NCBI GenBank assembly: GCA_037954325.1
Contig: JBBMNZ010000001.1
Location: forward strand, 9,109,258-9,173,257
DNA from: Fistularia commersonii
Lineage: Eukaryota > Chordata > Actinopteri > Syngnathiformes > Fistulariidae
Direction of reading: 5' to 3'
Length of the DNA: 64,000 nucleotides
Shown: piece after piece, positions 1-13,585 of the stretch
How the letters are laid out: each line of letters starts with the position of its first letter
How positions within the stretch are numbered: position 1 is the first letter of the stretch
Program-made: the position numbers and the translations under genes
The notes under the pieces: generated by a model
What the model saw: the letters and a program-made list of their open reading frames with translations, nothing else
Databases searched by the model: none
What the model was told of the DNA's origin: nothing

Positions 1-350
1 CACTCTTTATCGAAAACGCTTCAACTAAGTAAGAAAAGCACCTTTTGACCATATGGCTATATCTTTTAAAAAAGTTGCAGGATCAAAATGATTTTGACAT
101 ATATTGTGCAGAATCTGGTCCTTTTTAACATATTTCAGCACCAGAAAGCTGCGTCTATGGAATCTTGAGTTATTTCCACCCTTTATCGAAAACGCTTACA
201 CTCAGTGAGAAAAACACTTTTTGACCCCATGGCTATATCTTTTCGAAATGTTGCAGGATCACAATGATTTTGACATATATTGTGCAGAATCTGGTCCTTT
301 ATAACATATTTCAGCACCAGAAAGCTGCGTCTAAGGAATCTTGAGTTATT

Positions 351-367
351 TCCCCTCTTTATCGAAA
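351..367 (-). other. CENP-B-box-like 17-mer in a monomer variant
   Basis: On the minus strand this reads TTTCGATAAAGAGGGGA. Against the CENP-B core NTTCGNNNNANNCGGGN it matches 8 of 9 fixed bases, the exception being G in place of C at position 13. The usual monomer has CCACTCTTTATCG instead of CCCCTCTTTATCG and matches only 7 of 9. Binding is not shown, and in a lineage without a CENP-B orthologue the motif would be meaningless. Confidence 0.35.
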
Positions 368-1300
368 ACGCTTCAACTCAGTGAGAAAAACAGTTTTTGA
401 CCGTATGGCTATATGTTTTTCAAAATGTTGCAGGATCACAATGATTTTGACATATATTGTGCAGAATCTGGTCCTTTTTAACATATTTCAGCACCAGAAA
501 GCTGCGTCTAAGGAATCTTGAGTTATTTCCACTCTTTATCTAAAACGCTTTAACTCAGTGAGAAAAACACTTTTTGACCGTATGGCTATATCTTTTCAAA
601 ATGTTGCATGATCACAATATTTTGACATATATTGTGCAGAATCTGGTCCTTTTTAACATATTCCAGCCCCAGAAAGCTGCGTCCAAGGAATCTTGAGTTA
701 TTTCCACTCTTTATCGAAAACGTTTCAACTAAGTAAGAAAAACACCTTTTCACCATATGGCTATATCTTTTCAAAATGTTGTAGGATCACAATGATTTTG
801 ACATATATTGTGCAGAATCTGGTCCTTTTTAACATATTCCAGCCCCAGAAAGCTGCGGCCAAGGAATCTTGAGTTATTTCCACTCTTTATCGAAAACGCT
901 TCAACTCAGTGAGAAAAACACTTTTTGACCGAATGGCTATATGTTTTCAAAATGTTGCAGGATCACAATGATTTTGACATATATTGTGCAGAATCTGGTC
1001 CTTTTTAACATATTTCAGCACCAGAAAGCTGCGTCTAAGGAATCTTTAGTTATTTCCACTCTTTATTGAAAACGCTTCAACTCAGTGAGAAAAACACTTT
1101 TTGACCGTATGGCTATATCTTTTCAAAATGTTGCAGGATCACAATGATTTTGACATATATTGTGCAGAATCTGGTCCTTTATAACATATTTCAGCACCAG
1201 AAAGCTGCGTGTAAGGAATCTTGAGTTATATCCACTCTTTATCGAAAACGCTTCAACTCAGTGAGAAAAACACTTTTTGACCCCATGGCTATATCTTTTC

Positions 1301-2710
1301 AAAATGTTTGCAGGATCACAATGATTTTGACATATATTGTGCAGAATCTGGTCCTTTATAACATATTTCAGCACCAGAAAGCTGCGTCCAAGGAATCTTG
1401 AGTTATTTCCACTCTTTATCGAAAACGCTTCAACTCAGTGAGAAAAACACTTTTTGACCATATGGCTATATCTTTTCAAAATGTTGCAGGATCACAATGA
1501 TTTTGACATATATTGTGAAGAATCTGGTCCTTTTTAACATATTTCAGCACCAGAAAGCTGCGTCTAAGGAATCTTGAGTTATTTCCACTCTTTATCGAAA
1601 ACGCTTCAACTCAGTGAGAAAAACACTTTTTGACCATGTGGCTATATGTTTTAGAAATGTTGCAGGATCACAATGATTTTGACATATATTGTGCAGAATC
1701 TGGTCCTTTTTAACATATTTCAGCACCAGAAAGCTGCGTCTAAGGAATCTTGAGTTATTTCCACTCTTTATCGAAAACGCTTCAACTCAGTGAGAAAAAC
1801 ACTTTTTGACCGTGTGGCTATATGTTTTCAAAATGTTGCAGGATCACAATGATTTTGAAATATATTGTGCAGAATCTGGTCCTTTTTAACATATTTCAAC
1901 ACGAGATAGCTACGTCTAAGGAATCTTTAGTTATTTCCACTCTTTATCGAAAACGCTTCAACTCAGTGAGAAAAACACTTTTTGACCGTAGGGCTATATC
2001 TTTTCAAAATGTTTGCAGGATCACAATGATTTTGACATATATTGTGCAGAATCTGGTCCTTTATAACATATTTCAGCACCAGAAAGCTGCGTCCAAGGAA
2101 TCTTGAGTTATTTCCACTCTTTATCGAAAACGCTTCAACTCAGTGAGAAAAACACTTTTTGACCATATGGCTATATCTTTTCAAAATGTTGCAGGATCAC
2201 AATGATTTTGACATATATTGTGAAGAATCTGGTCCTTTTTAACATATTTCAGCACCAGAAAGCTGCGTCTAAGGAATCTTGAGTTATTTCCACTCTTTAT
2301 CGAAAACGCTTCAACTCAGTGAGAAAAACACTTTTTGACCATATGGCTATATGTTTTAGAAATGTTGCAGGATCACAATGATTTTGACATATATTGTGCA
2401 GAATCTGGTCCTTTTTAACATATTTCAGCACCAGAAAGCTGCGTCTAAGGAATCTTGAGTTATTTCCACTCTTTATCGAAAACGCTTCAACTCAGTGAGA
2501 AAAACACTTTTTGACCGTGTTGCTATATGTTTTCAAAATGTTGCAGGATCACAATGATTTTGAAATATATTGTGCAGAATCTGGTCCTTTTTAACATATT
2601 TCAACACGAGATAGCTACGTCTAAGGAATCTTTAGTTATTTCCACTCTTTATCGAAAACGCTTCAACTCAGTGAGAAAAACACTTTTTGACCGTAGGGCT
2701 ATATCTTTTC
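1301..2710 (+). repeat. 4-monomer (705 bp) tandem duplication
   Basis: Two adjacent copies (about 1,301-2,005 and 2,006-2,710) share the same diagnostic variants in the same order: ATGTTTGCAGG with an extra T, GTGAAGAATCTGG, ATGTTTTAGAAATG, and the monomer with CAACACGAGATAGCTACG. The offset between matching bases is 705 bp, which is four monomers. A related block at about 13,085-13,800 carries only one copy of this 4-mer, so the duplication is local and recent. Confidence 0.85.
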
Positions 2711-3339
2711 AAAATGTTGCAAGATCAAAATGATTTTGACATATATTGTGCAGAATCTGGTCCTTTTTAACATATTTAAGCACCAGAAAACTGCATCTAA
2801 GGAATCTTTAGTTATTTTCACTCTTTATCGAAAACGCTTCAACTCAGTGAGAAAAAAACTTTTTGACCGTGTGGCTATATCTTTTCAAAATGTTGCAGGA
2901 TCACAATGATTTTGACATATATTTTGCAGAATCTGGTCCTTTTTTACATATATCAGCACCAGAAAGCTGCGTCTAAGGAATCTTGAGTTATTTCCACTCT
3001 TTATCGAAAACGCTTCAACTCAGTGAGAAAAACACTTTTTGACCCTATGGCTTAATCTTTTCAAAATGTTTGCAGGATCACAATGATTTTGACATATATT
3101 GTGCAGAATCTGGTCTTTTTTAACATATTTCAGCACCAGAAAGCTTCGTCCAAGGAATCTTGAGTTATTTCCACTCTTTATCGAAAACGCTTCAACTCAG
3201 TGAGAAAAACATTTTTTGACCCTATGGCTATATGTTTTCAAAATGTTGCAGGATCACAATGATTTTGACATATATTGTGCAGAATTTGGCCCTTTTTAAC
3301 ATATTTCAGCACCAGATAGCTACGTCTAAGGAATCTTGA

Positions 3340-6300
3340 GTTATTTCCACTCTTTATCTAAAACGCTTCAACTCAGTGAGAAAAACACTTTTTGACCGTA
3401 TGGGTATATCTTTTCAAAATGTTGCAAGATGACAATGATTTTGACATATATTGTGCAGAATCTGGTCCTTTTTAACATATTTCAGCACCAGAAAGCTGCG
3501 TCTAAGGAATCTTGAGTTATTTCCACTCTTTATCGAAAACGCTTCAACTAAGTAAGAAAAACACCTTTTGACCATATGGCTATATCTTTTCAAAATGTTG
3601 CAGGATCACAATGATTTTGACATATATTGTGCAGAATCTGGTCCTTTATAACATATTTCAGCACCAGAAAGCTGCGTCTATGGAATCTTGAGTTATTTCC
3701 ACCCTTTATCGAAAACGCTTCAACTCAGTGAGAAAAACACTTTTTGACCCCATGGCTATACCTTTTCGAAATGTTGCAGGATCACAATGATTTTAACATA
3801 TATTGTGCAGAATCTGGTCCTTTATAACATATTTCAGCACCAGAAAGCTGCGTCTATGGAATCTTGAGTTATTTCCACCCTTTATTGAAAACGCTTCAAC
3901 TCAGTGAGAAAAACAGTTTTTGACCGTATGGCTATATGTTTTCAAAATGTTGCAGGATCACAATGATTTTGACATATATTGTGCAGAATATGGTCCTTTT
4001 TAACATATTTCAGCACCAGAAAGCTGCGTCTAAGGAATCTTGAGTTATTTCCCCTCTTTATCTAAAACGCTTTAACTCAGTGAGAAAAACAGTTTTTGAC
4101 CGTATGGCTATATGTTTTCAAAATGTTGCAGGATCACATTGATTTTGAAATATATTGTGCAGAATCTGGTCCTTTTTAACATATTTCAGCACGAGATGGC
4201 TACGTCTAAGGAATCTTGAGTTATTTCCACTCTTTATCGAAAACGCTTCAACTAAGTAAGAAAAACACCTTTTGACCATATGGCTATATCTTTTCAAAAT
4301 GTTGCAGGATCACAATGATTTTGACATATATTGTGCAGAATCTGGTCCTTTATAACATATTTCAGCACCAGAAAGCTGCGTCTATGGAATCTTGAGTTAT
4401 TTCCACCCTTTATCGAAAACGCTTCAACTCAGTGAGAAAAACACTTTTTGACCCCATGGCTATATCTTTTCGAAATGTTGCAGGATCACAATGATTTTAA
4501 AATATATTGTGCAGAATCTGGTCCTTTATAACATATTTCAGCACCAGAAAGCTGCGTCTAAGGAATCTTGAGTTATTTCCCCTCTTTATCGAAAACGCTT
4601 CAACTCAGTGAGAAAAACAGTTTTTGACCGTATGGCTATATGTTTTCAAAATGTTGCAGGATCACAATGATTTTGACATATATTGTGCAGAATCTGGTCC
4701 TTTTTAACATATTTCAGCACCAGAAAGCTGTGTCTAAGGAATCTTGAGTTATTTCCACTCTTTATCTAAATGCTTCAACTCAGTGAGAAAAACACATTTT
4801 GACCGTATGGGTATATCTTTTCAAAATGTTGCAAGATCACAATGATTTTGACATATATTGTGCAGAATCTGGTCCTTTTTAACAAATTTAGCACCAGATA
4901 GCTAAGTCTAAGGAATCTTGAGTTATTTCCACTCTTTATCGAAAACGCTTCAACTAAGTAAGAAAAACACCTTTTGACCATATGGCTATATCTTTTCAAA
5001 ATGTTGCAGGATCACAATGATTTTGACATATATTGTGCAGAAATTGGTCCTTTTTAACATATTTCAGCACCAGAAAGCTGCGTCTATGGAATCTTGAGTT
5101 ATTTCCACCCTTTATCGAAAACGCTTCAACTCAGTGAGAAAAACACTTTTTGACCCCATGGCTATATCTTTTCGAAATGTTGCAGGATCACAATGATTTT
5201 GACATATATTGTGCAGAATCTGGTCCTTTATAACATATTTCAGCACCAGAAAGCTGCGTCTAAGGAATCTTGAGTTATTTCCCCTCTTTATCGAAAACGC
5301 TTCAACTCAGTGAGAAAAACACTTTTTGACCGTATGGCTATATCTTTTCAAAATGTTGCATGATCACAATATTTTGACATATATTGTGCAGAATCTGGTC
5401 CTTTTTAACATATTCCAGCCCCAGATAGCTGCGTCCAAGGAATCTTGAGTTATTTCCACTCTTTATCGAAAACGCTTCAACTCAGTGAGAAAAACACTTT
5501 TTGACCGTATGGCTATATGTTTTCAAAATGTTGCAGGATCACAATGATTTTGACATATATTGTGCAGAATCTGGTCCTTTTTAACATATTTCAGCACCAG
5601 AGAGCTGCGTCTAAGGAATCTTGAGTTATTTCCACTCTTTATCTAAAACGCTTCAACTCAGTGAGAAAAACACTTTTTGACCGTATGGGTATATCTTTTC
5701 AAAATGTTGCAAGATGACAATGATTTTGACATATATTGTGCAGAATCTGGTCCTTTTTAACATATTTCAGCACCAGAAAGCTGCGTCTAAGGAATCTTGA
5801 GTTATTTCCACTCTTTATCGAAAACGCTTCAACTAAGTAAGAAAAACACCTTTTGACCATATGGCTATATCTTTTCAAAATGTTGCAGGATCACAATGAT
5901 TTTGACATATATTGTGCAGAATCTGGTCCTTTTTAACATATTTCAGCACCAGAAAGCTGCGTCTATGGAATCTTGAGTTATTTCCACCCTTTATCGAAAA
6001 CGCTTCAACTCAGTGAGAAAAACAGTTTTTGATCCCATGGCTATATCTTTTCGAAATGTTGCAGGATCACAATGATTTTAACATATATTGTGCAGAATCT
6101 GGTCCTTTATAACATATTTCAGCACCAGAAAGCTGCGTCTAAGGAATCTTGAGTTATTTCCCCTCTTTATCGAAAACGCTTCAACTCAGTGAGAAAAACA
6201 GTTTTTGACCGTATGGCTATATGTTTTCAAAATGTTGCAGGATCACAATGATTTTGACATATATTGTGCAGAATCTGGTCCTTTTTAACATATTTCAGCA

Positions 6301-7050
6301 CCAGAAAGCTGCGTCTAAGGAATCTTGAGTTATTTCCCCTCTTTATCTAAAACGCTTTAACTCAGTGAGAAAAACAGTTTTTGACCGTATGGCTATATGT
6401 TTTCAAAATGTTGCAGGATCACATTGATTTTGAAATATATTGTGCAGAATCTGGTCCTTTTTAACATATTTCAGCACGAGATGGCTACGTCTAAGGAATC
6501 TTGAGTTATTTCCACTCTTTATCGAAAACGCTTCAACTAAGTAAGAAAAACACCTTTTGACCATATGGCTATATCTTTTCAAAATGTTGCAGGATCACAA
6601 TGATTTTGACATATATTGTGCAGAATCTGGTCCTTTATAACATATTTCAGCACCAGAAAGCTGCGTCTATGGAATCTTGAGTTATTTCCACCCTTTATCG
6701 AAAACGCTTCAACTCAGTGAGAAAAACACTTTTTGACCCCATGGCTATATCTTTTCGAAATGTTGCAGGATCACAATGATTTTAAAATATATTGTGCAGA
6801 ATCTGGTCCTTTATAACATATTTCAGCACCAGAAAGCTGCGTCTAAGGAATCTTGAGTTATTTCCCCTCTTTATCGAAAACGCTTCAACTCAGTGAGAAA
6901 AACAGTTTTTGACCGTATGGCTATATGTTTTCAAAATGTTGCAGGATCACAATGATTTTGACATATATTGTGCAGAATCTGGTCCTTTTTAATATATTTC
7001 AGCACCAGAAAGCTGCGTCTAAGGAATCTTGAGTTATTTCCACTCTTTAT
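3340..7050 (+). repeat. 13-monomer duplication (offset 2,285 bp)
   Basis: About 3,340-4,760 recurs at about 5,625-7,050. The monomer with GTATGGGTATATC followed by GCAAGATGACAATG appears at 3,421 and 5,706, an offset of 2,285 bp. The unusual GCACGAGATGGCTACG monomer follows at the same offset (about 4,190 and 6,475). The intervening stretch (about 4,760-5,625) is made of other monomers of the same family. The copies diverge at both ends, so the boundaries are approximate. Confidence 0.8.
4578..4594 (-). other. CENP-B-box-like 17-mer, second example
   Basis: This is the same 8-of-9 core match as at 351-367, produced by the TTTCCCCTCTTTATCG monomer variant. That variant is common between 350 and 11,450. 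Confidence 0.35.
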
Positions 7051-8699
7051 CTAAAACGCTTTAACTCAGTGAGAAAAACACTTTTTGACCGTATGGCTAT
7101 ATGTTTTCAAAATGTTGCAGGATCACATTGATTTTGTAATATATTGTGCAGAATCTGGTCCTTTTTAACATATTTCAGCACGAGATGGCTACGTCTAAGG
7201 AATCTTGAGTTATTTCCACTCATTATCGAAAACGCTTCAACTCAGTGAGAAAAACACTTTTTGACCCCATGGCTATATCTTTTCAAAATGTTGCAAGATC
7301 ACAATAATTTTGACATATATTGTGCAGAATCTGGTCCTTTTTAACATATTTCAGCACCAGAAAGCTGCGTCTAAGGAATCTTGAGTTATTTCCACTCTTT
7401 ATCGAAAACGCTTCAACTAAGTAAGAAAAGCACCTTTTGACCATATGGCTATATCTTTTCAAAATGTAGCAGGATCACAATGATTTTGACATATATTGTG
7501 CAGAATCTGGTCCTTTTTAACATATTTCAGCACCAGAAAGCTGCGTCTATGGAATCTTGAGTTATTTCCACCCTTTATCGAAAACGCTTCAACTCAGTGA
7601 GAAAAACACTTTTTGACCCCATGGCTATATCTTTTCGAAATGTTGCAGGATCACAATGATTTTGACATGTATTGTGCAGAATCTGGTCCTTTATAACATA
7701 TTTCAGCACCAGAAAGCTGCGTCTAAGGAATCTTGAGTTATTTCCCCTCTTTATCGAAAACGCTTCAACTCAGTGAGAAAAACAGTTTTTGACCGTATGG
7801 CTATATATTTTCAAAATGTTGCAGGATCACAATGATTTTGACATATATTGTGCAGAATCTGGTCCTTTTTAACATATTTCAGCACCAGAAAGCTGCGTCT
7901 AAGGAATCTTGAGTTATTTCCCCTCTTTATCGAAAACGCTTCAACTCAGTGAGAAAAACAGTTTTTGACCGTATGGCTATATATTTTCAAAATGTTGCAG
8001 GATCACAATGATTTTGACATATATTGTGCAGAATCTGGTCCTTTTTAACATATTTCAGCACCAGATAGCTAAGTCTAAGGAATCTTGAGTTATTTCCACT
8101 CTTTATCGAAAACATTTCAACTAAGTAAGAAAAACACCTTTTCACCATATGGCTATATCTTTTCAACATGTTGTAGGATCACAATGATTTTGAGATATAT
8201 TGTGCAGAATCTGGTCCTTTTTAACATATTTCAGCACCAGAAAGCTGCGTCTATGGAATCTTGAGTTATTTCCACCCTTTATCGAAAACGCTTCAACTCA
8301 GTGAGAAAAACACTTTTTAACCCCATGGCTATATCTTTTCGAAATGTTGCAAGATCACAATGATTTTGACATGTATTGTGCAGAATCTGGTCCTTTATAA
8401 CATATTTCAGCACCAGAAAGCTGCGTCTAAGGAATCTTGAGTTATTTCCCCTCTTTATCGAAAACGCTTCAACTCAGTGAGAAAAACACTTTTTGACCGT
8501 ATTGCTATATATTTTCAAAATGTTGCAGGATCACAATGATTTTGACATATATTGTGCAGAATCTGGTCCTTTTTAACATATTTCAGCACCAGAAAGCTGC
8601 GTCTAAGGAATCTTGAGTTATTTCCCCTCTTTATCGAAAACGCTTCAACTCAGTGAGAAAAACAGTTTTTGACCGTATGGCTATATATTTTCAAAATGT

Positions 8700-10810
8700 T
8701 GCAGGATCACAATGATTTTGACATATATTGTGCAGAATCTGGTCCTTTTTAACATATTTCAGCACCAGAAAGCTGCGTCTAAGGAATCTTGAGTTATTTC
8801 CACTCTTTATCGAAAACGCTTTAACTCAGTGAGAAAAACACTTTTTGACCGTATGGCAATAACTTTTCAAAATGTTGCATGATCACAATATTTTGACATA
8901 TATTGTGCAGAATCTGGTCCTTTTTAACATATTCCAGCCCCAGAAAGCTGCGGCCAAGGAATCTTGAGTTATTTCCACTCTTTATCGAAAACGCTTCAAC
9001 TCAGTGAGAAAAACACTTTTTGACCGTATGGCTATATGTTTTCAAAATGTTGCAGGATCACAATGATTTTGACATATATTGTGCAGAATCTGGTCCTTTT
9101 TAACATATTTCAGCACCAGAAAGCTGCGTCTAAGGAATCTTGAGTTATTTCCACTCTTTATCGAAAACGCTTCAACTAAGTAAGAAAAACACCTTTTGAC
9201 CATATGGCTATATTTTTTCAAAATGTTGCAGGATCACAATGATTTTGACATATATTGTGCAGAATCTGGTCCTTTTTAACATATTTCAGCACAAGAAAGC
9301 TGCGTCTATGGAATCTTGAGTTATTTCCACCCTTTATCGAAAACGCTTCAACTCAGTGAGAAAAACACTTTTTGACCCCATGGCTATATCTTTTCGAAAT
9401 TTTGCAGGGTCACAATGATTTTGACATATATTGTGCAGAATCTGGTCCTTTATAACATATTTCAGCACCAGAAAGCTGCGTCTAAGGAATCTTGAGTTAT
9501 TTCCCCTCTTTATCGAAAACGCTTCAACTCAGTGAGAAAAACAGTTTTTGACCGTATGGCTATATGTTTTCAAAATGTTGCAGGATCACATTGATTTTGA
9601 AATATATTGTGCAGAATCTGGTCCTTTTTAACATATTTCAGCACGAGATGGCTACGTCTAAGGAATCTTGAGTTATTTCCCCTCTTTATCGAAAACACTT
9701 CAACTCAGTGAGAAAAACACTTTTTTACCCTATGGCTATATCTTTTCAAAATGTTGCAGGATCACAATGATTTTGACATATATTGTGCAGAATCTGGTCC
9801 TTTTTAACATATTTCAGCACCAGAAAGCTGCGTCTAAGGAATCTTGAGTTATTTCCACTCTTTATCGAAAACGCTTTAACTCAGTGAGAAAAACACTTTT
9901 TGACCGTATGGCAATAACTTTTCAAAATGTTGCATGATCACAATATTTTGACATATATTGTGCAGAATCTGGTCCTTTTTAACATATTCCAGCCCCAGAA
10001 AGCTGCGGCCAAGGAATCTTGAGTTATTTCCACTCTTTATCGAAAACGCTTCAACTCAGTGAGAAAAACACTTTTTGACCGTATGGCTATATGTTTTCAA
10101 AATGTTGCAGGATCACAATGATTTTGACATATATTGTGCAGAATCTGGTCCTTTTTAACATATTTCAGCACCAGAAAGCTGCGTCTAAGGAATCTTGAGT
10201 TATTTCCACTCTTTATCGAAAACGCTTCAACTAAGTAAGAAAAACACCTTTTGACCATATGGCTATATTTTTTCAAAATGTTGCAGGATCACAATGATTT
10301 TGAGATATATTGTGCAGAATCTGGTCCTTTTTAACATATTTCAGCACAAGAAAGCTGCGTCTATGGAATCTTGAGTTATTTCCACCCTTTATCGAAAACG
10401 CTTCAACTCAGTGAGAAAAACACTTTTTGACCCCATGGCTATATCTTTTCGAAATTTTGCAGGGTCACAATGATTTTGACATATATTGTGCAGAATCTGG
10501 TCCTTTATAACATATTTCAGCACCAGAAAGCTGCGTCTAAGGAATCTTGAGTTATTTCCCCTCTTTATCGAAAACGCTTCAACTCAGTGAGAAAAACAGT
10601 TTTTGACCGTATGGCTATATGTTTTCAAAATGTTGCAGGATCACATTGATTTTGAAATATATTGTGCAGAATCTGGTCCTTTTTAACATATTTCAGCACG
10701 AGATGGCTACGTCTAAGGAATCTTGAGTTATTTCCACTCTTTATCGAAAACACTTCAACTCAGTGAGAAAAACACTTTTTTACCCTATGGCTATATCTTT
10801 TCAAAATGTT
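8700..10810 (+). repeat. 6-monomer (about 1,055 bp) unit repeated twice
   Basis: A run of six distinguishable monomers repeats in tandem. It includes the ATGGCAATAACTTTTC variant (8,856 and 9,911), the AGCTGCGGCCAAGG variant, GCACAAGAAAGCTGCG, TTTTGCAGGGTCAC and GCACGAGATGGCTACG. The offset is about 1,055 bp. The length is one short of six full monomers because the monomer containing CACAATATTTTG lacks one base. Confidence 0.85.
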
Positions 10811-11086
10811 GCAGGATCACAATGATTTTGACATATATTGTGCAGAATCTGGTCCTTTTTAACATATTTCAGCACCAGAAAGCTGCGTCTATGGAATCTT
10901 TAGTTATTTCCACTCTTTATTGAAAACGCTTCAACTCAGTGAGAAAAACACTTTTTGACCATATGGCTGTATGTTTTCAAAATGTTGCAGGATCACAATG
11001 ATTTTGACATATATTGTGCAGAATCTGGTCCTTTTTAACATATTTCAGCACCAGAAAGCTGCGTCTAAGGAATCTTGAGTTATTTC

Positions 11087-11806
11087 CACTCTTTATCGAA
11101 AACGCTTCAACTAAGTAAGAAAAGCACCTTTTGACCATATGGCTATATCTTTTAAAAAAGTTGCAGGATCAAAATGATTTTGACATATATTGTGCAGAAT
11201 CTGGTCCTTTTTAACATATTTCAGCACCAGAAAGCTGCGTCTATGGAATCTTGAGTTATTTCCACCCTTTATCGAAAACGCTTACACTCAGTGAGAAAAA
11301 CACTTTTTGACCCCATGGCTATATCTTTTCGAAATGTTGCAGGATCACAATGATTTTGACATATATTGTGCAGAATCTGGTCCTTTATAACATATTTCAG
11401 CACCAGAAAGCTGCGTCTAAGGAATCTTGAGTTATTTCCCCTCTTTATCGAAAACGCTTCAACTCAGTGAGAAAAACAGTTTTTGACCGTATGGCTATAT
11501 GTTTTTCAAAATGTTGCAGGATCACAATGATTTTGACATATATTGTGCAGAATCTGGTCCTTTTTAACATATTTCAGCACCAGAAAGCTGCGTCTAAGGA
11601 ATCTTGAGTTATTTCCACTCTTTATCTAAAACGCTTTAACTCAGTGAGAAAAACACTTTTTGACCGTATGGCTATATCTTTTCAAAATGTTGCATGATCA
11701 CAATATTTTGACATATATTGTGCAGAATCTGGTCTTTTTTAACATATTCCAGCCCCAGAAAGCTGCGTCCAAGGAATCTTGAGTTATTTCCACTCTTTAT
11801 CGAAAA
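11087..11806 (+). repeat. Second copy of window positions 1-720 (offset 11,086 bp)
   Basis: The first approximately 720 bases of the window recur here, including the rare CTTTTAAAAAAGTTGCAGG monomer (about 57 and 11,143), AACGCTTACACTCAG, GTTTTTCAAAATG and the monomer with ATTCCAGCCCCAGAAAGC. The offset is 11,086 bp, or 63 monomers. After this the copies drift apart through monomer insertions: matching resumes at 841 and 12,630 with the offset increased by about four monomers. This shows block duplication followed by local expansion. Confidence 0.85.
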
Positions 11807-12509
11807 CGCTTCAACTCAGTGAGAAAAACACTTTTTGACCGTATGGGTATATCTTTTCAAAATGTTGCAAGATCACAATGATTTTGACATATATTGTGCA
11901 GAATCTGGTCCTTTTTAACATATTTCAGCACCAGAAAGCTGCTTCTAAGGAATCTTGAGTTATTTCCACTCTTTATCGAAAACGTTTCAACTAAGTAAGA
12001 AAAACACCTCTTCACCATATGGCTATATCTTTTCAAAATGTTGTAGGATCACAATGATTTTGAGATATATTGTGCAGAATCTGGTCCTTTTTAACATATT
12101 TCAGCACCAGAAAGCTGCGTCTATGGAATCTTGAGTTATTTCCACCCTTTATCGAAAACACTTCAACTCAGTGAGAAAAACAGTTTTTGACCGTATGGCT
12201 ATATATTTTCAAAATGTTGCAGGATCACAATGATTTTGACATATAGTGTGCAGAATCTGGTCCTTTTTAACATATTTCAGCACCAGAAAGCTGCGTCTAT
12301 GGAATCTTGAGTTATTTCCACCCTTTATCGAAAACGCTTCAACTCAGTGAGAAAAACACTTTTTGACCCTATGGCTATATCTTTTTCAAATGTTGCAGGA
12401 TCACAATGATTTTGACATATATTGTGCAGAATCTGGTCCTTTATAACATATTTCAGCACCAGAAAGCTGCGTCTAAGGAATCTTGAGTTATTTCCACTCT
12501 TTATCGAAA

Positions 12510-13585
12510 ACGCTTTAACTCAGTGAGAAAAACACTTTTTGACCGTATGGCAATAACTTTTCAAAATGTTGCATGATCACAATATTTTGACATATATTGT
12601 GCAGAATCTGGTCCTTTTTAACATATTCCAGCCCCAGAAAGCTGCGGCCAAGGAATCTTGAGTTATTTCCACTCTTTATCGAAAACGCTTCAACTCAGTG
12701 AGAAAAACACTTTTTGACCGAATGGCTATATGTTTTCAAAATGTTGCAGGATCACAATGATTTTGACATATATTGTGCAGAATCTGGTCCTTTTTAACAT
12801 ATTTCAGCACCAGAAAGCTGCGTCTACGGAATCTTTAGTTATTTCCACTCTTTATTGAAAACGCTTCAACTCAGTGAGAAAAACACTTTTTGACCGTATG
12901 GCTATATCTTTTCAAAATGTTGCAGGATCACAATTATTTTGACATATATTGTGCAGAATCTGGTCCTTTATAACATATTTCAGCACCAGAAAGCTGCGTG
13001 TAAGGAATCTTGAGTTATATCCACTCTTTATCGAAAACGCTTCAACTCAGTGAGAAAAACACTTTTTGACCCCATGGCTATATCTTTTCAAAATGTTTGC
13101 AGGATCACAATGATTTTGACATATATTGTGCAGAATCTGGTCCTTTATAACATATTTCAGCACCAGAAAGCTGCGTCCAAGGAATCTTGAGTTATTTCCA
13201 CTCTTTATCGAAAACGCTTCAACTCAGTGAGAAAAACACTTTTTGACCATATGGCTATATCTTTTCAAAATGTTGCAGGATCACAATGATTTTGACATAT
13301 ATTGTGAAGAATCTGGTCCTTTTTAACATATTTCAGCACCAGAAAGCTGCGTCTAAGGAATCTTGAGTTATTTCCACTCTTTATCGAAAACGCTTCAACT
13401 CAGTGAGAAAAACACTTTTTGACCATATGGCTATATGTTTTAGAAATGTTGCAGGATCACAATGATTTTGACATATATTGTGCAGAATCTGGTCCTTTTT
13501 AACATATTTCAGCACCAGAAAGCTGCGTCTAAGGAATCTTGAGTTATTTCCACTCTTTATCGAAAACGCTTCAACTCAGTGAGAA
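12510..13585 (+). repeat. Six-monomer block also present at 18,318-19,385
   Basis: The ordered variants ATGGCAATAACTTTTC, AGCTGCGGCCAAGG, GTCTACGGAATCTTTAG, CACAATTATTTTG, GCTGCGTGTAAGG, ATGTTTGCAGG and TTTTAGAAATG appear here and again at about 18,318-19,385, at an offset of about 5,807 bp (33 monomers). A closely related block with some differing variants lies at about 841-1,800. After 13,585 the copies part: here the next monomer has the GTGTGG variant, and there it has GAGATAAACAC. Confidence 0.8.

Noticed and set aside
1822..2106. Open frames of 60-94 codons on both strands of the AT-rich array
   Set aside because: They recur wherever a monomer lacks the usual in-frame stop, cross monomer borders, and encode only the translated repeat. 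The 176-bp period is not a multiple of three, so no frame persists.
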